The position numbers were made by a program, and so were the translations under genes. From Dromaius novaehollandiae (taxonomy: Eukaryota > Chordata > Aves > Casuariiformes > Dromaiidae), in assembly GCF_036370855.1 (NCBI RefSeq), contig NC_088100.1:33430563-33494562 (forward strand): a stretch of DNA of 64,000 nucleotides, written 5' to 3'. The notes under the pieces were generated by a model. It did no database searches, was not told the DNA's origin, and worked only from the letters and a program-made list of their open reading frames with translations. This document shows, one piece after another, positions 53,765-64,000 of the stretch (positions are counted from its first letter, which is position 1; every line of letters starts with the position of its first letter).

Positions 53765-53915
53765 TGACACCTATCAAAATCTCTGCTATATACTCTCCCC
53801 GGTAGAAAAAATGGGGATAATAGTACCCTACCTCAATGGGAGGTTCAGGTTTAAATTTAGTAGCTGCTTTTAAAAAATACCTCTGAATTCTTGGAAAGAA
53901 GGCTTTGTGTGAGTA
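53765..53915 (+). mobile_element. MIR-like SINE relic
   Basis: The core 'aaaaaatggggataatagtaccctacctca' is a clear match to the MIR/CORE-SINE consensus block 'aaaatggggataatagtacctacctca'. It is followed about 60 bases later by 'ctgcttttaaaaaatacctctgaattcttgg...ggct', like the MIR1 amniote tail. Borders are approximate. Confidence 0.65.
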
Positions 53916-55459
53916 CTTCTGGCTATCATTACTGTCTCCTTAGGGATGACAAGAGTCTCTACCAAATATTCAGGATAAGAATAGCAGCAAAAGAGGCCTG
54001 ATACTGCACTTGTGCAGGATGGATGAGATGAATGTCACCTCCCTTTTATTTTCCCTCACAAATCATCCTCTCTCCCTCATTCTCTTTTTTTGGTTTGGGT
54101 TCCCCCCCCCACGGTTTTATAAGGAGTGGTAATTTGGTAATTTTCACCTGAAATAAAATGGGTGAAGTATCTTCAGTAATTGATATTGCATCCAGGAAGG
54201 TCCAGCTACAGAAACAAGCTGGCTAAACTTTTCATGCCACCATTTCCTCTCAACAGAAAGGACTTTGGATTTTACACATAAAAGTTTTGGTCTACAAATG
54301 TGAGAAAATTGCATCCGTCTGTATTGCTTTAGGTGATTTTAATTTCAGGAAAAACTACACTGCACACACACACAATCCCTAATGGAAACCATCTAAAGAA
54401 AATGTAATTTTACCTTAATAAAAAGGTAAGATAACTTAGCTGCTTGGCAAATCCCTGCTTGGCAATGCAAGAACACTGTGGGTGCTTGGAATTCACTGCT
54501 ATTGTCTCCTATGTGAATTGCTTTGAAAAAGGTCACATGAGGAGGAAAGGAAGTTTTGACTTTCACATGCCTGTTATTGCTAAGGAAACCACTTCCTTGG
54601 TATTCACATATTCAGCATGTCTCCAGTTTTGGCTCTCTGACAAATGACATTGTGCTACTGCATCAACTAACAAAGAAGGGTGGAGAACGCTGTTAGATAA
54701 CTTGATGGGTTTTAAAAACCAGTACCATTTTTGTAGGACTGCCAAACTTCAAGTGTGCTCCATAAAAGCAAGCAGAGCTTGCTTGTAAGCTGCAAATGAG
54801 ATAACCGGAGTTCAGAAATACAGAAAAACGGTTCTGGTCTACAACTAACCAAGCTCAGCTATTTCTGAAATTTATTGGGTTGTAGCAATGGCACTGTTCA
54901 TATAGCATTTCAGATACTGGGAGACCAGTTTTCAAATACAGATATACTTGATTTATTTTCTTTGTGGAATTGATTTCAGCTTTCAAATACTTAATGGCCT
55001 CTGTTTAGGCATTCAGATATCAAACTGAGTATCCAAACGTCACATCTGGTGATTTCATTAAAAGCACTTGTATTTAACTTTGAGACTACAGGGCTTTTCC
55101 CATCATTTCTGTCTCCTAACTCAAACAAGGAAATAGGGATACAAGCTACAGTTGGTTATGGCTGAGAATCTCCAACTTTTTAGAATGAAGCAGGATTCCT
55201 TTAAAGTAATATATTTGCAGATCTCAATGTGACAACAAGAGCTTATCATAAATATCTTATTCCTGCTTTAGGGAAAAAAAAGTCTAGTATGCTTCAGGCT
55301 ATAAGTGAGTTTCACTGTAAATATACAGTAGTCACTGAGATTATTAGAACCAAGCATAAGGCACACACAAATCACAAACTGAACAGCTAAAGCCCTGCTC
55401 AATTTACTGAGAGTGTGCTAAGCTTTTGATATGCCAAAATCTATTTGTCTAAACGTTAT

Positions 55460-55715
55460 CCGTAAAAACAACATAATATAGTGAACGGAGCCTGGGACTG
55501 TGGAGGCCACAAACCAGTACTTCAATCCAGGCCCTGTGTCAGACACATTCTGCAGCCCCAGCGTAGTAGTTTAATCTCCCTGTATGCATATCAGAGTAAA
55601 ACTGTTTGAATATAATAAACTCTATACTCCACTGAGCAGTTGAGCAGAGCAGTTCACAGCTTTTGTAGCTTCTCTGAAGATGTGAATTGTTACATAAATA
55701 CTACTGTTACATGCA
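55460..55715 (+). mobile_element. MIR-like SINE relic, longer copy
   Basis: The start 'ataatatagtgaacggagcctgggactgtggag' resembles the MIR tRNA-derived head. Then follow 'cttcaatccaggccctgtgtcaga', 'tagtttaatctccctgtatgcatatcagagtaaaa' and a tail 'agatgtgaattgttacataaatac'. Order and spacing fit an old amniote MIR element. Confidence 0.5.
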
Positions 55716-56585
55716 AGACTTGTTCAGGTTTGTCTCCAAGAAAATACATACCTTGTATCGCTGGATATGAAATATCAGCTCTATTTCTAATAAACTCACA
55801 CTAGGCCTGTGGAGATTCCTAACAGCCTGGTGGCAGCACAGATGTTCTCACTTTTAAAACTACTATCTGCCACAAAAATGGTCAATTTTTTCTCAAATAT
55901 TTAAAAACAATTATTTAAAAAATAACTCACATGCTTTTGCTCAAAGTGTGTCCTGTCCTCTTTTTTTCATGCAGTCAGTGGTAGGAATAGACCATCCTTC
56001 AACCAAAGTTCTTCACTTAATGCAGAAATAGCGGAGATAAGGACTCATGGCCTGTTTATTTAGGAAGTAAGAGCAAATAATTGTGATCCCTTGTGGCTTC
56101 AAATCCTTGAAAATGTGCTGGGTTTCATGTTCCACTGATTTTGCCTAGTATCATCATTTCTGAATGACCATCTTCCTAGAGGCCTAGCTGAGTTACATTC
56201 ATTCCCAAGGGCCTCAGCAGGGTCCTCCCCTGGGGTGAGAGAATAGCTATGTAAAATCTCCTGAGTAAAGTTAAAAGTTTTCTTGAAAAAAAGAAAAAAG
56301 TTATCTTATATAGAAAAGGAGACAAATACTCAATATGGCAATACCTCTCCTCCATGAGACAAATGAGTTCCAAGGACAGAGGACATGAGAGTACTCATGA
56401 CCCAGGAAAGTGTGCACTTTTTACAGCTCACAAGAGAAAGCTTGTTGTTTGTTCTAGAAACTGCCTGTGAGTAGACATTTGAAAGTTGCTAAGAAAAAAA
56501 CAGTGCTAAAACAATGAAACTTCTGTGTACATTAGTTTTGCAATCATTTGTACTTGCAGAAATTAGTCCAACACCTCTAACAGCC

Positions 56586-56603
56586 TTTTTTTTTTTTTTT
56601 TTT
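56586..56603. repeat. Poly-T tract
   Basis: T18 homopolymer. Confidence 0.9.
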
Positions 56604-57484
56604 GGTCTCCCTTACTAGTCAGCCTTCTTAGTTCTGCTGTCATCACCAGCTGTGGTTTGAAGATGGTAGCTAGACCCAAACTTCTACAAGGTTTTGAGTA
56701 TCAGCAGAAAAATCATTACATATTTGCCATATTCGATGAGGAGCCAATACACAAAATGATGCAGTGGGGTGATGTATGCGTGGCAATGCGGGTTGCTAAG
56801 CTCACTGGCTGCTAAGCAGACAGGACAGAGCACAGCCATAAGCCGAGTAGCAGCTGCGTATTTCATAAGCTACATGCTACTGGCACTTACACAGCTCAAG
56901 TTGTAGTAAAGCAGTAGCAGAAAAGGGTCAAAAGTGCAGTGCTCGAGGACCACAGCACACACCGACTGCAACGTAACAGATAATATTCTCAGCAGAAAGG
57001 GACTTGCTCAGGAACTGCAAGAAAACTAGAACCACTTAAACCAAGGAGAATTTCAAAGGCCAATAGGCAAGGACATTAAAAATAACTCAAGTTAAAGCTC
57101 ATATGGCCAGGTCTAGCAAAGTTCATTTACTGAAAGACTGCTGGGTATTTACATGCCCCCGGTAAACTGCAAGTAAGGAGTGCAGTGGAGAGTAAAATTC
57201 CCCTCGCTCTTCATTTACATGTCTACACCAAAGTGTCTCTTCACTCATCCATACCTGTGTGATCTTAGATTCTTTTACGTGAACCATCTGACATCTGTTT
57301 ATTTCTCAGTGTATGGATATACCTGTTTTCCTGGGCATCTTCTTCACTTCAACGTTGTCTGAGGTGAGCCTTCTGCCTTCCACACAGCATTACTTTCCAT
57401 AGAACCCTTCCCACCTGTTAGCTTTCCTCTGTCATTAGCCAGGAAAGTTTGAAGAATCACGGAGACACCAACTTTGGACATGCA

Positions 57485-57580
57485 GGCCCACGTCTGATTT
57501 CACTTACTCAAGTGTAATCAGGGACTTCAGTGACTGTGCTTGTAATTTATACTGACGTAATCGAGATTGAAATATGTCCC
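57485..57580. mobile_element. Possible ancient amniote repeat relic
   Basis: Text such as 'cacttactcaagtgtaatcagggacttcagtgact' and 'ttatactgacgtaatcgagattgaaat' recalls a common ancient amniote interspersed repeat ('gtgtaaatcaggagtaactccattgacttcagtgg'). The match is weak and by eye only. Confidence 0.3.
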
Positions 57581-60500
57581 ACAGCAAATATTTATCGGAG
57601 CAAATCAAAGGCAAAGCTTACCCGAAAAGAAACAAGCAAAACAGTGAGGGCCATTAAGCTCTGCCAAGATACATTTCAAAGTCAGTGAAAACCACCCTAG
57701 AGACACAGAGCTAAAATGTAGGACAAAGTAGAATACTGAAAAAATAAAAACAAATTTCTGGACAGTAATGTCCTACGTCTCTCACAGAACAATTTTTACT
57801 TACTCATAACTAGCAAACATAAAGAAGGAAAACCTGCATGGAACTAACAACTTCTGACTAATGTCAACAATCACTGCATTGATGCTTTTGCTACAACTTC
57901 ATTTCTATGGCGTCTACTCCATTTGCTGCTACCATCTCAGGACAGGAACCCTTCCTGCAGGGCAGTTAGAAAAAAAAATACACAACTGGTATTATAAACA
58001 ATATAAAATAATGGGATGCCACATTTTAATTAGATAATTAAAACTCTGTTGCTGCTTAGCTACAGGCCAAGGACACTCAGTTTCTTGGCAACCGACCTCT
58101 AATTTTCCTTCTTTGATATCCAGGTCACAGCCATTTCAATTAAAGGATCATTTCCACTAGCAGTGCACAACAATGTCACACAACTTCCTGTCCTGGTGTA
58201 AATACTCCCCTGAAGTTAGTCTTTCAATTATACTTATAAAATCTGTTAAGTGTTAAAGCTCTTGTAAGGGTAATTTCACAAAACTCACAGAAACAAGGGG
58301 ACACGTGCATATTCAAAAATCAGGAAGCCCAGTGCAATACCAGCAACTTATTCATATCAGCAGCAGTGCAGTCTACCCTGTTCCACCAAAAGACTGTACG
58401 TGAAAAGGGCACAGGGAGAGAGGAGGACAACAGTTTTATACCCAGTTCCCCAATTAGTTAGAAAGTTTGATCCATCCCTAACCACTGACAGTCATCCCAC
58501 TTTCTTATGAAAAAGGAAAACACCGTTCTACAAGAAAACCATCTGCTCTTCAGATTACATGGGGAAATTGTATAGATTTCTGATTAGTTTTGACTCAGTC
58601 AGCTAGCTGGAAGAAACCACGTAGCCCTAAGCACAGTGACAAGGAAACACTCATGCACTGCGTGAGCTGCCATCATTTAACTGTGGAGCAAACTTCACGC
58701 AGCCTCAGAACCATAAACGTCATCACTCCCTATGCAAGGCATGCCTCCTCATTTCCAATCCTGCTTCAATCAAAAAGACGTGGCACACATGCATAATTTT
58801 GTAAAAACATACCTTTTCACAACAAAGGAATATACAGCACGCTACCAAGGAACAGGGAAGACAGAACAGATCACACAGAGCATATGGGAGTCACATTGCT
58901 TAATGCACAGTTGGAAAGTGCCCAGCTAGTCTGGTGATGAATGATATAGGAACCTATATAGAATAATGCTCTTTGTTAAGTGCCAGCAATCTACTACACT
59001 ATATTCCTGAGTACAGCTGAGGTGAATTAAGTAACTGTTCAGCATTCCTTCTGGCAGCCCTGAGACTGCATCTGTGCTGCTACTGTGGCTGATGGTACAT
59101 TCTGGACAGATGTGAACTTGTTCAAGCTAACCAGAAGCCAGCTGTCCACATTAGTGTAGCACCAAACCCAGGCCAATAAAGCACTCAGCAGGTATACAGT
59201 ATTAGTTTACACTTGCTGCTACACTAACAGTCACTCGGTTTCAGTCAGGTTAGAGCTTGACCAGAACATGCTTGCATCCATGCAGAGTGTATAATAAAAG
59301 CAGACCTTGACAGAGATGTTGCACCAGGTGTTTGTGGCAATACTGGGTCAAGTGCCGTCTTTCCAACCACTTCCAACAAAGAAATGGTGATTGGGAACAT
59401 GCTCTCTACAGTCTTTAATCAGATTAAAACCAGGTATGAAACAGGACTTTGACATTCTTCTCTTCTAGAGAGCCTACATCCATGCCTATATATCACAATT
59501 TAGCTTTAAAAAAAATTCTTCAAGTTTGATCTTTTTTCAATCACAAGATAAATTTGATCAAAGCAATGTTGCAAAATGGTATTTGGCAGAACTCTAGCCA
59601 AATTTTCAGCCATCCTTTTTTCTACTGCCTGTCCTAAATTTGATCTTGCAGCTAGGCATAGGTGAGGTAAACAAAATAGAACCTTGACCATAAAAACCTG
59701 GATTCCCTTGAGATTCTGGCAATGAAACTAAGACAACACTGCTTTCTTCTGGAAAATAGTCTGGGCCTGGGAGATTGGTACCTAATGCACAGAAGGGGAA
59801 AAAAATTAGTTTTTACTCAAGAGACCGAGTATTTCTCTTTAAAATCAAAGGCAGGCATACCTTAGTACCTTTATAATTTCATAAACTGCTAATGATCAGA
59901 TCAGTAGTCATCTTCTATGCTCTCTTGTGCAACGAAGTACCTGAGTACTCCAAGGGTGTTTTGCATGAGCTGTCTACTCCTGAACCATCACTGTCCACAT
60001 CCAGTCATCTGCAACATCTAATAAAACATGGATTAAAGTAGAGAGGAGATCAGACAATCTTGGCAACTTTTACCATTCTGTATGAGCCAATTCAATAACA
60101 TGGCTTAATGGAGTTGGGATACAGGTACAAATAATTTCAAAACATAATTGAAGACTTTTTTCTGTTTATTTGGGTTATCTTCTAAAGGGAACATTCCACA
60201 GTATGATGGTATATAATTATAATATACAAATCTGTCTTCAGAAGAAACTTAACTCATGGCACTAGCTAAAATGTACAAGATTATTATGCTGTTTTAACAC
60301 ACAGATGATGTAGTTAAGTTAGAAAACAGAAAAAAAATCCATTAAATATTCTTGCTCTTTTTTCCTTCACAAATACAAAATCTTAATGAAGAAACTGTAT
60401 TGAAAACAGGTAATGCAGAACATCATTTTTTTAAAATCATATAGTTTAATATTTTGTATCTTTTTAAAAATCACAACCTCCCCAAAAATACTTCAGCCTT

Positions 60501-60667
60501 CACACAAGAAAAGAATCTTGTTAAAAGAGGCAGTTGTATGTATGTTAGCACAGCTTGGTTTTATGACTTGACTTTTTACAGAATTACTTTCCAGTTAATC
60601 ATAAATCTCTCTCATGTTTAGACTTATAAGGTGCCTATCATCTTCATATTTAAGCAGTGAAGATTGC

Positions 60668-61408
60668 TTTATTTGTTTTTATTGAAATCATGACCTTCTT
60701 TATTACTACCGTGGGTATGGGGAGTCAGTAATCCTTCCTGTTAACTGTCCACTCATACTTCAAAACATTTTAAACATACTTTGCTGTGGTCTTTGTTTTT
60801 TAATTCTAGGTCTGATGCCTATGAATGGAATAAAATAAGCCTCCCTAGCACACATCACACTTCCCAACTCTTAAGAAAGGCTAGTTTCTTCATTATTTTT
60901 TTCTCCTGACAGTGACCTCAAGCCTGTGAATAAGCTACCCTTAACAGTAAGCAACAATTTGTTATCATGGGATGACTGTTCAAAAGACTCGAGTGAAGCA
61001 ACACTCAAAATTCAGTTTTTAATTACTAAGTATTCACCTCTTCAGTCATCCTAGAAGGAGTCACTGAGAATGGGCATGGAAAGGACTTCCTCTAACACTG
61101 GAACTTAGGCTCCCCTTTAGCATAGAGTTAAGGCACACTAACCAGGAAATCTGTAAACCTCTATTGCCCAGTCTCTTCCCTATCTAGAAGCGGAAGATCT
61201 CAGGATTTTCCAAAGATATTAATAAGCACTAATATCCATGACCACTGAAGCTAACATCACTCTGGCCAGGTTTCATTTTGACTGTAAATGTATGATGCCT
61301 GTGAACCAATCAAAAAAGTACAGATCTTTCAGAAAGATTAAATCATCATCGTCCTCCAACAAAAATTGAAAATCTTCATTCTTCCTTACTGTCCATGTTT
61401 CCTCATTC
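60668..61408 (-). other. Probable 3' UTR of the ASRGL1-like gene
   Basis: Leftward of the TGA there is no further coding match. Candidate poly(A) hexamers on the minus strand are ATTAAA at 61023-61018 (about 390 nt after the stop) and two AATAAA at 60683-60678 and 60673-60668 (about 730 nt after the stop). The double AATAAA is the stronger candidate; the true end is undetermined. Confidence 0.45.
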
Positions 61409-61644
61409 TCAGAATCCCTCATTTTCAGATGCAAGTGCTTCATCAACAGATTTTGTATGCCTCTCCCCAGGGTAAATCCCATAGTACAGTTGGTCATCCT
61501 TTACAGTAGCCCAAGACATCTGTTTGGTGGAGAACCTTGCTGCCCACTCCCCTGAACTGTTAACAACAACGACACCCCCCAAGCCCCCAACTCGTGTCTT
61601 CATGTAGTCTAATGCAGCATCAGCAGCCATCTCTGGTGACATTC
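61409..61644 (-). CDS. ASRGL1: Terminal coding exon of isoaspartyl peptidase/L-asparaginase (ASRGL1-like)
   Basis: The exon begins at 61644 just after a polypyrimidine/CAG acceptor (minus strand TTCTTTTCAG) and ends at a TGA (61411-61409). About 78 residues are encoded, starting mid-codon after one base supplied by the upstream exon. The segment contains AADAALDYMKTRV, GLGGVVVV, GEWAARF and SWATVKD..LYYGI, matching the C-terminal end of the beta subunit of ASRGL1, an Ntn-hydrolase that hydrolyses isoaspartyl dipeptides and L-asparagine after autocleavage before a Thr. The catalytic Thr and the HGTVG-type site lie in earlier exons, which are not in this window. The tail after YYGI is about ten residues longer than in human. 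The intron-exon border argues against a retrocopy. Confidence 0.85.
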
Positions 61645-63032
61645 CTGAAAAGAAGAACAACTATACAATATCTGTTTGGAATAAACTTTAAAATTCCCTT
61701 CAAGTTTCACCCCCCACTATGGAGCTAAGCAAATCTAATTCCTCCTTTAACTAAACTGACAAGAAACTCCCAGTGCAGTATAGGAACTGCTTACTTTATA
61801 GGAAGGCTCTGGATGGTTGCAAATAGCTGCTATGGTATGGTGCTGCTGCAGAGATGGAATATGAATAGCTTCAGATTATACTTCAGTTTCAGTCTTCAAT
61901 ATAGACTAACTCATCAACTCTGTGTTCAAGACACAACATCCCATGTGCCAGCATTTGAGGGGAAAAATGGCAGCCTGCAAGCTTTCCATCAAAGGCCTGT
62001 CACAAACTAGGTCTTACGCATTTATGATTTAAATACATTAAAACAGTCAAAAGTTTCATCATTACGTGTATTCCAAGTCCAGTGGACACAGTGGCGCTCA
62101 AAGCATGTACTTCACATTGCCACAACTCATCAAACACAGACATTGGTGTTACTCTTCCTGAAGCTTCTGAAAGTATCAGGGAAGATAATGACTAAATGGA
62201 CTAGGCATCAGAGAAAGCAGCAGCAAAGCAACTTCCATCTTTTCTTAACTCTTAATTCATATTATCAGGAATATTTTTTTAAATCAGAATTACTGTGTAC
62301 ATCATATACAGAGGCCTGTAATAGCTGCAGGATATTTGCTCACTACAAGCTTGAGTAGCTATTCAGGAATGCAGTTAGCTTTGTCCCAGTCTAAGATATC
62401 TATCATCTGTAATGTTATGCAACTTAGGTTGCGGAACAACTGACCTGCATGCCTTCCCTCAAAACTTTGAGTCAAGACCAAACGAAAACAGCAGAATGAG
62501 AATTATTCACAGCACTTGCAACTGATAGGATAAAACTCCATTCTCCGACAGTACGGGTGACATTGTGACTATTCAAGTCAGTGGCACTGACTTCAAGGGG
62601 TCAGTATTTCACTGTCTGATTTTTTCATCAAGACAACAGCTGCCACCATAAGGCACAGATTCCAATAGCTGTTAAGACTGACCAAATAATTTATTCTCTA
62701 AGCATGTAACCACATTTTGCAGTATTGGCCCCAAAATAAGATATTTACTGTGCAAATTACTGAAGAACCAAACAGTGTGTTAGGTTTTATAGTTGTTCTT
62801 CAACATGCTACTTTGGTTGACAACTCAAGGACTCAGAAGTTGCAATAATTTGGGGGAATATTTTCAGAGCCTTCCTTGAAACGTGAAGAAACTGCCTATT
62901 GTTGAGGTATTCTCCTGGCAGCCAAGATATACTTCCGGGAAGGGTGAAAGAAGGCAGAGCAAGCACAGGCAGGGTGAACAAGTGCAAACCAATTTTAAAA
63001 AAAGAACATGTGGATTGATTCTCTCTCTCTCT

Positions 63033-63075
<43 letters not shown>

Positions 63076-64000
63076 CTGAGCCTCGCTCTCCTTTCCTACT
63101 GGTAAATCACAAGCAAGATAACTGGTGTCAATGCATGGGTTTTTGCGGTGCAGTTAATTTCAAGCAAGAGAAGAAACTGCTTTGCACAGTTCAAACTAAA
63201 TAGAGCTTAGAAAGCCATTTACAAATCCAATGACCAGTGACATAATACAGGGAACGAGGAGAGACCACGATGTGTTAGAACTTTGGGAAATAACCTGTAG
63301 GTGTATTTTATGCTGAAACCTCAAGATGAAACAAGAGAATTGCAGAGAACTATACCTATTGTATGAAAACAGCACTTATGAAGCATTAACTAAAATATTC
63401 TCAGCTGTTACTTGTCTCTCTACATACTGCTTCTCTAACAAAAATGTAAATTGAAAGTTTTCCAACTATTTCCAATTGCGTTGATCTCAAAGTAATTTAC
63501 GTTGCAATGCCTAAAAGCTATGGCTTTCTAAAAATAATGGTGATATCTATATTAACGGTTCTTCAACTGCATGCAATGCAAGTATGTTGTCTGGCTATGT
63601 TTACAGGCTGTAATATAATCAAGGGTTTGGATGACAGACTAACTTATGAAGGTAAAGCTCCAAAGGGTCATGCCACAGTCAGATTATATTACAGTCACAT
63701 CAGACACACTGTGTCAGCTGTTTACCACATACCCACCCAGCCAGTTTAGTACACTTTCCAAAACAAAATGAAAATTTAAATCATAGTTATTTTAAAGTGT
63801 CTTTAAAGCAATTCTGTTGCTATAATCAAATTTCTTAAAACAGGGAACATTACAGTTCATTAGAACCATGATACTCCGTACTTTCTTATTACAGCTTTGA
63901 TTCTTTTCTCTCTAACCTTCCCCCATTCCCTCCTTAAAAATGTCTTGTATTCACTTGCTTTCTATTTCTTTGTTCACAAAAATCACAGTTTCAAATTGAA
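61645..64000 (-). other. Probable last intron of the ASRGL1-like gene
   Basis: No coding match to the preceding ASRGL1 exon (with its GGYAD and TGHGE motifs) was seen on the minus strand up to the right edge, so the intron should exceed 2.3 kb. It contains the long pyrimidine tract at 63020-63072. Short ORFs here look like chance frames. Confidence 0.5.
63020..63072. repeat. (TC)n followed by T37
   Basis: About eight TC dinucleotides run into a 37-base T tract. On the minus strand this is A37 followed by (GA)n. It lies in the presumed ASRGL1-like intron. Confidence 0.95.

Larger units (their letters stand above)
42851..60667. other. Intergenic, about 18 kb between the CpG island and the ASRGL1-like gene
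   Basis: It contains one ancient CR1/L3-like fragment, MIR-like relics and homopolymers. Somewhat less AT-rich stretches near 47.1-47.9 and 50.5-53.3 kb have short open frames, but none matches a protein family that I recognise. Confidence 0.55.

Noticed and set aside
61409..61644. Reading the ASRGL1-like segment as a processed retrocopy
   Set aside because: Similarity begins exactly after a good splice acceptor, upstream sequence does not continue the protein, and no poly(A) tail or upstream coding portion is adjacent. A true last exon is simpler.
1..64000. tRNA, rRNA, CRISPR, bacterial operons or integrated virus
   Set aside because: None of the characteristic sequences was seen. The window is ordinary vertebrate nuclear DNA with a LINE and SINE relics.

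Overview
The window looks like a bird (or, less likely, other sauropsid) nuclear chromosome: AT-rich, gene-poor, repeat-poor DNA with a CR1 LINE as the only well-preserved mobile element, a few worn ancient retroposon relics, one CpG island and vertebrate microRNA hairpins. There are no prokaryotic features, and nearly all open reading frames are chance frames in non-coding DNA.

The core is the mir-30a / mir-30c-2 locus on the minus strand. A CpG island of about 1.8 kb (about 41.0-42.85 kb) has three CCAAT boxes, a GC-box run and a strong minus-strand splice donor. It is the probable promoter and first exon of the primary transcript. The mir-30a hairpin (30739-30810) lies about 11 kb downstream and the mir-30c-2 hairpin (3558-3629) a further 27 kb on. 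Order and orientation fit the host lncRNA known in human as LINC00472. All four mature arms agree base for base with the human miRNA sequences as I remember them, and both precursors carry a basal UG and a 3' CNNC Drosha motif. The exon structure of the host RNA beyond the candidate first exon cannot be read from sequence alone.

At the right, on the same strand and about 18 kb upstream of the CpG island, is the last coding exon (61409-61644) of an ASRGL1-type isoaspartyl peptidase/L-asparaginase. The 3' UTR runs left, and the rest of the gene lies beyond the right edge. Human ASRGL1 is on another chromosome from the mir-30a locus, so this adjacency is either a lineage rearrangement or a paralogue.

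The remaining sequence is intronic or intergenic. It holds a 5'-truncated CR1 (about 9515-10378), a short CR1 tail (about 5499-5585), two probable ancient CR1/L3-like fragments (about 23.2 and 43.1-43.5 kb), MIR-like or other ancient amniote retroposon relics (about 29.3, 53.8, 55.5 and 57.5 kb) and several simple repeats. The most unusual unexplained structure is a perfect 33-bp palindrome at 25051-25083. It has a degenerate second copy beside it and an exact inverted 22-bp match about 0.87 kb away. I saw no clearly novel protein system.
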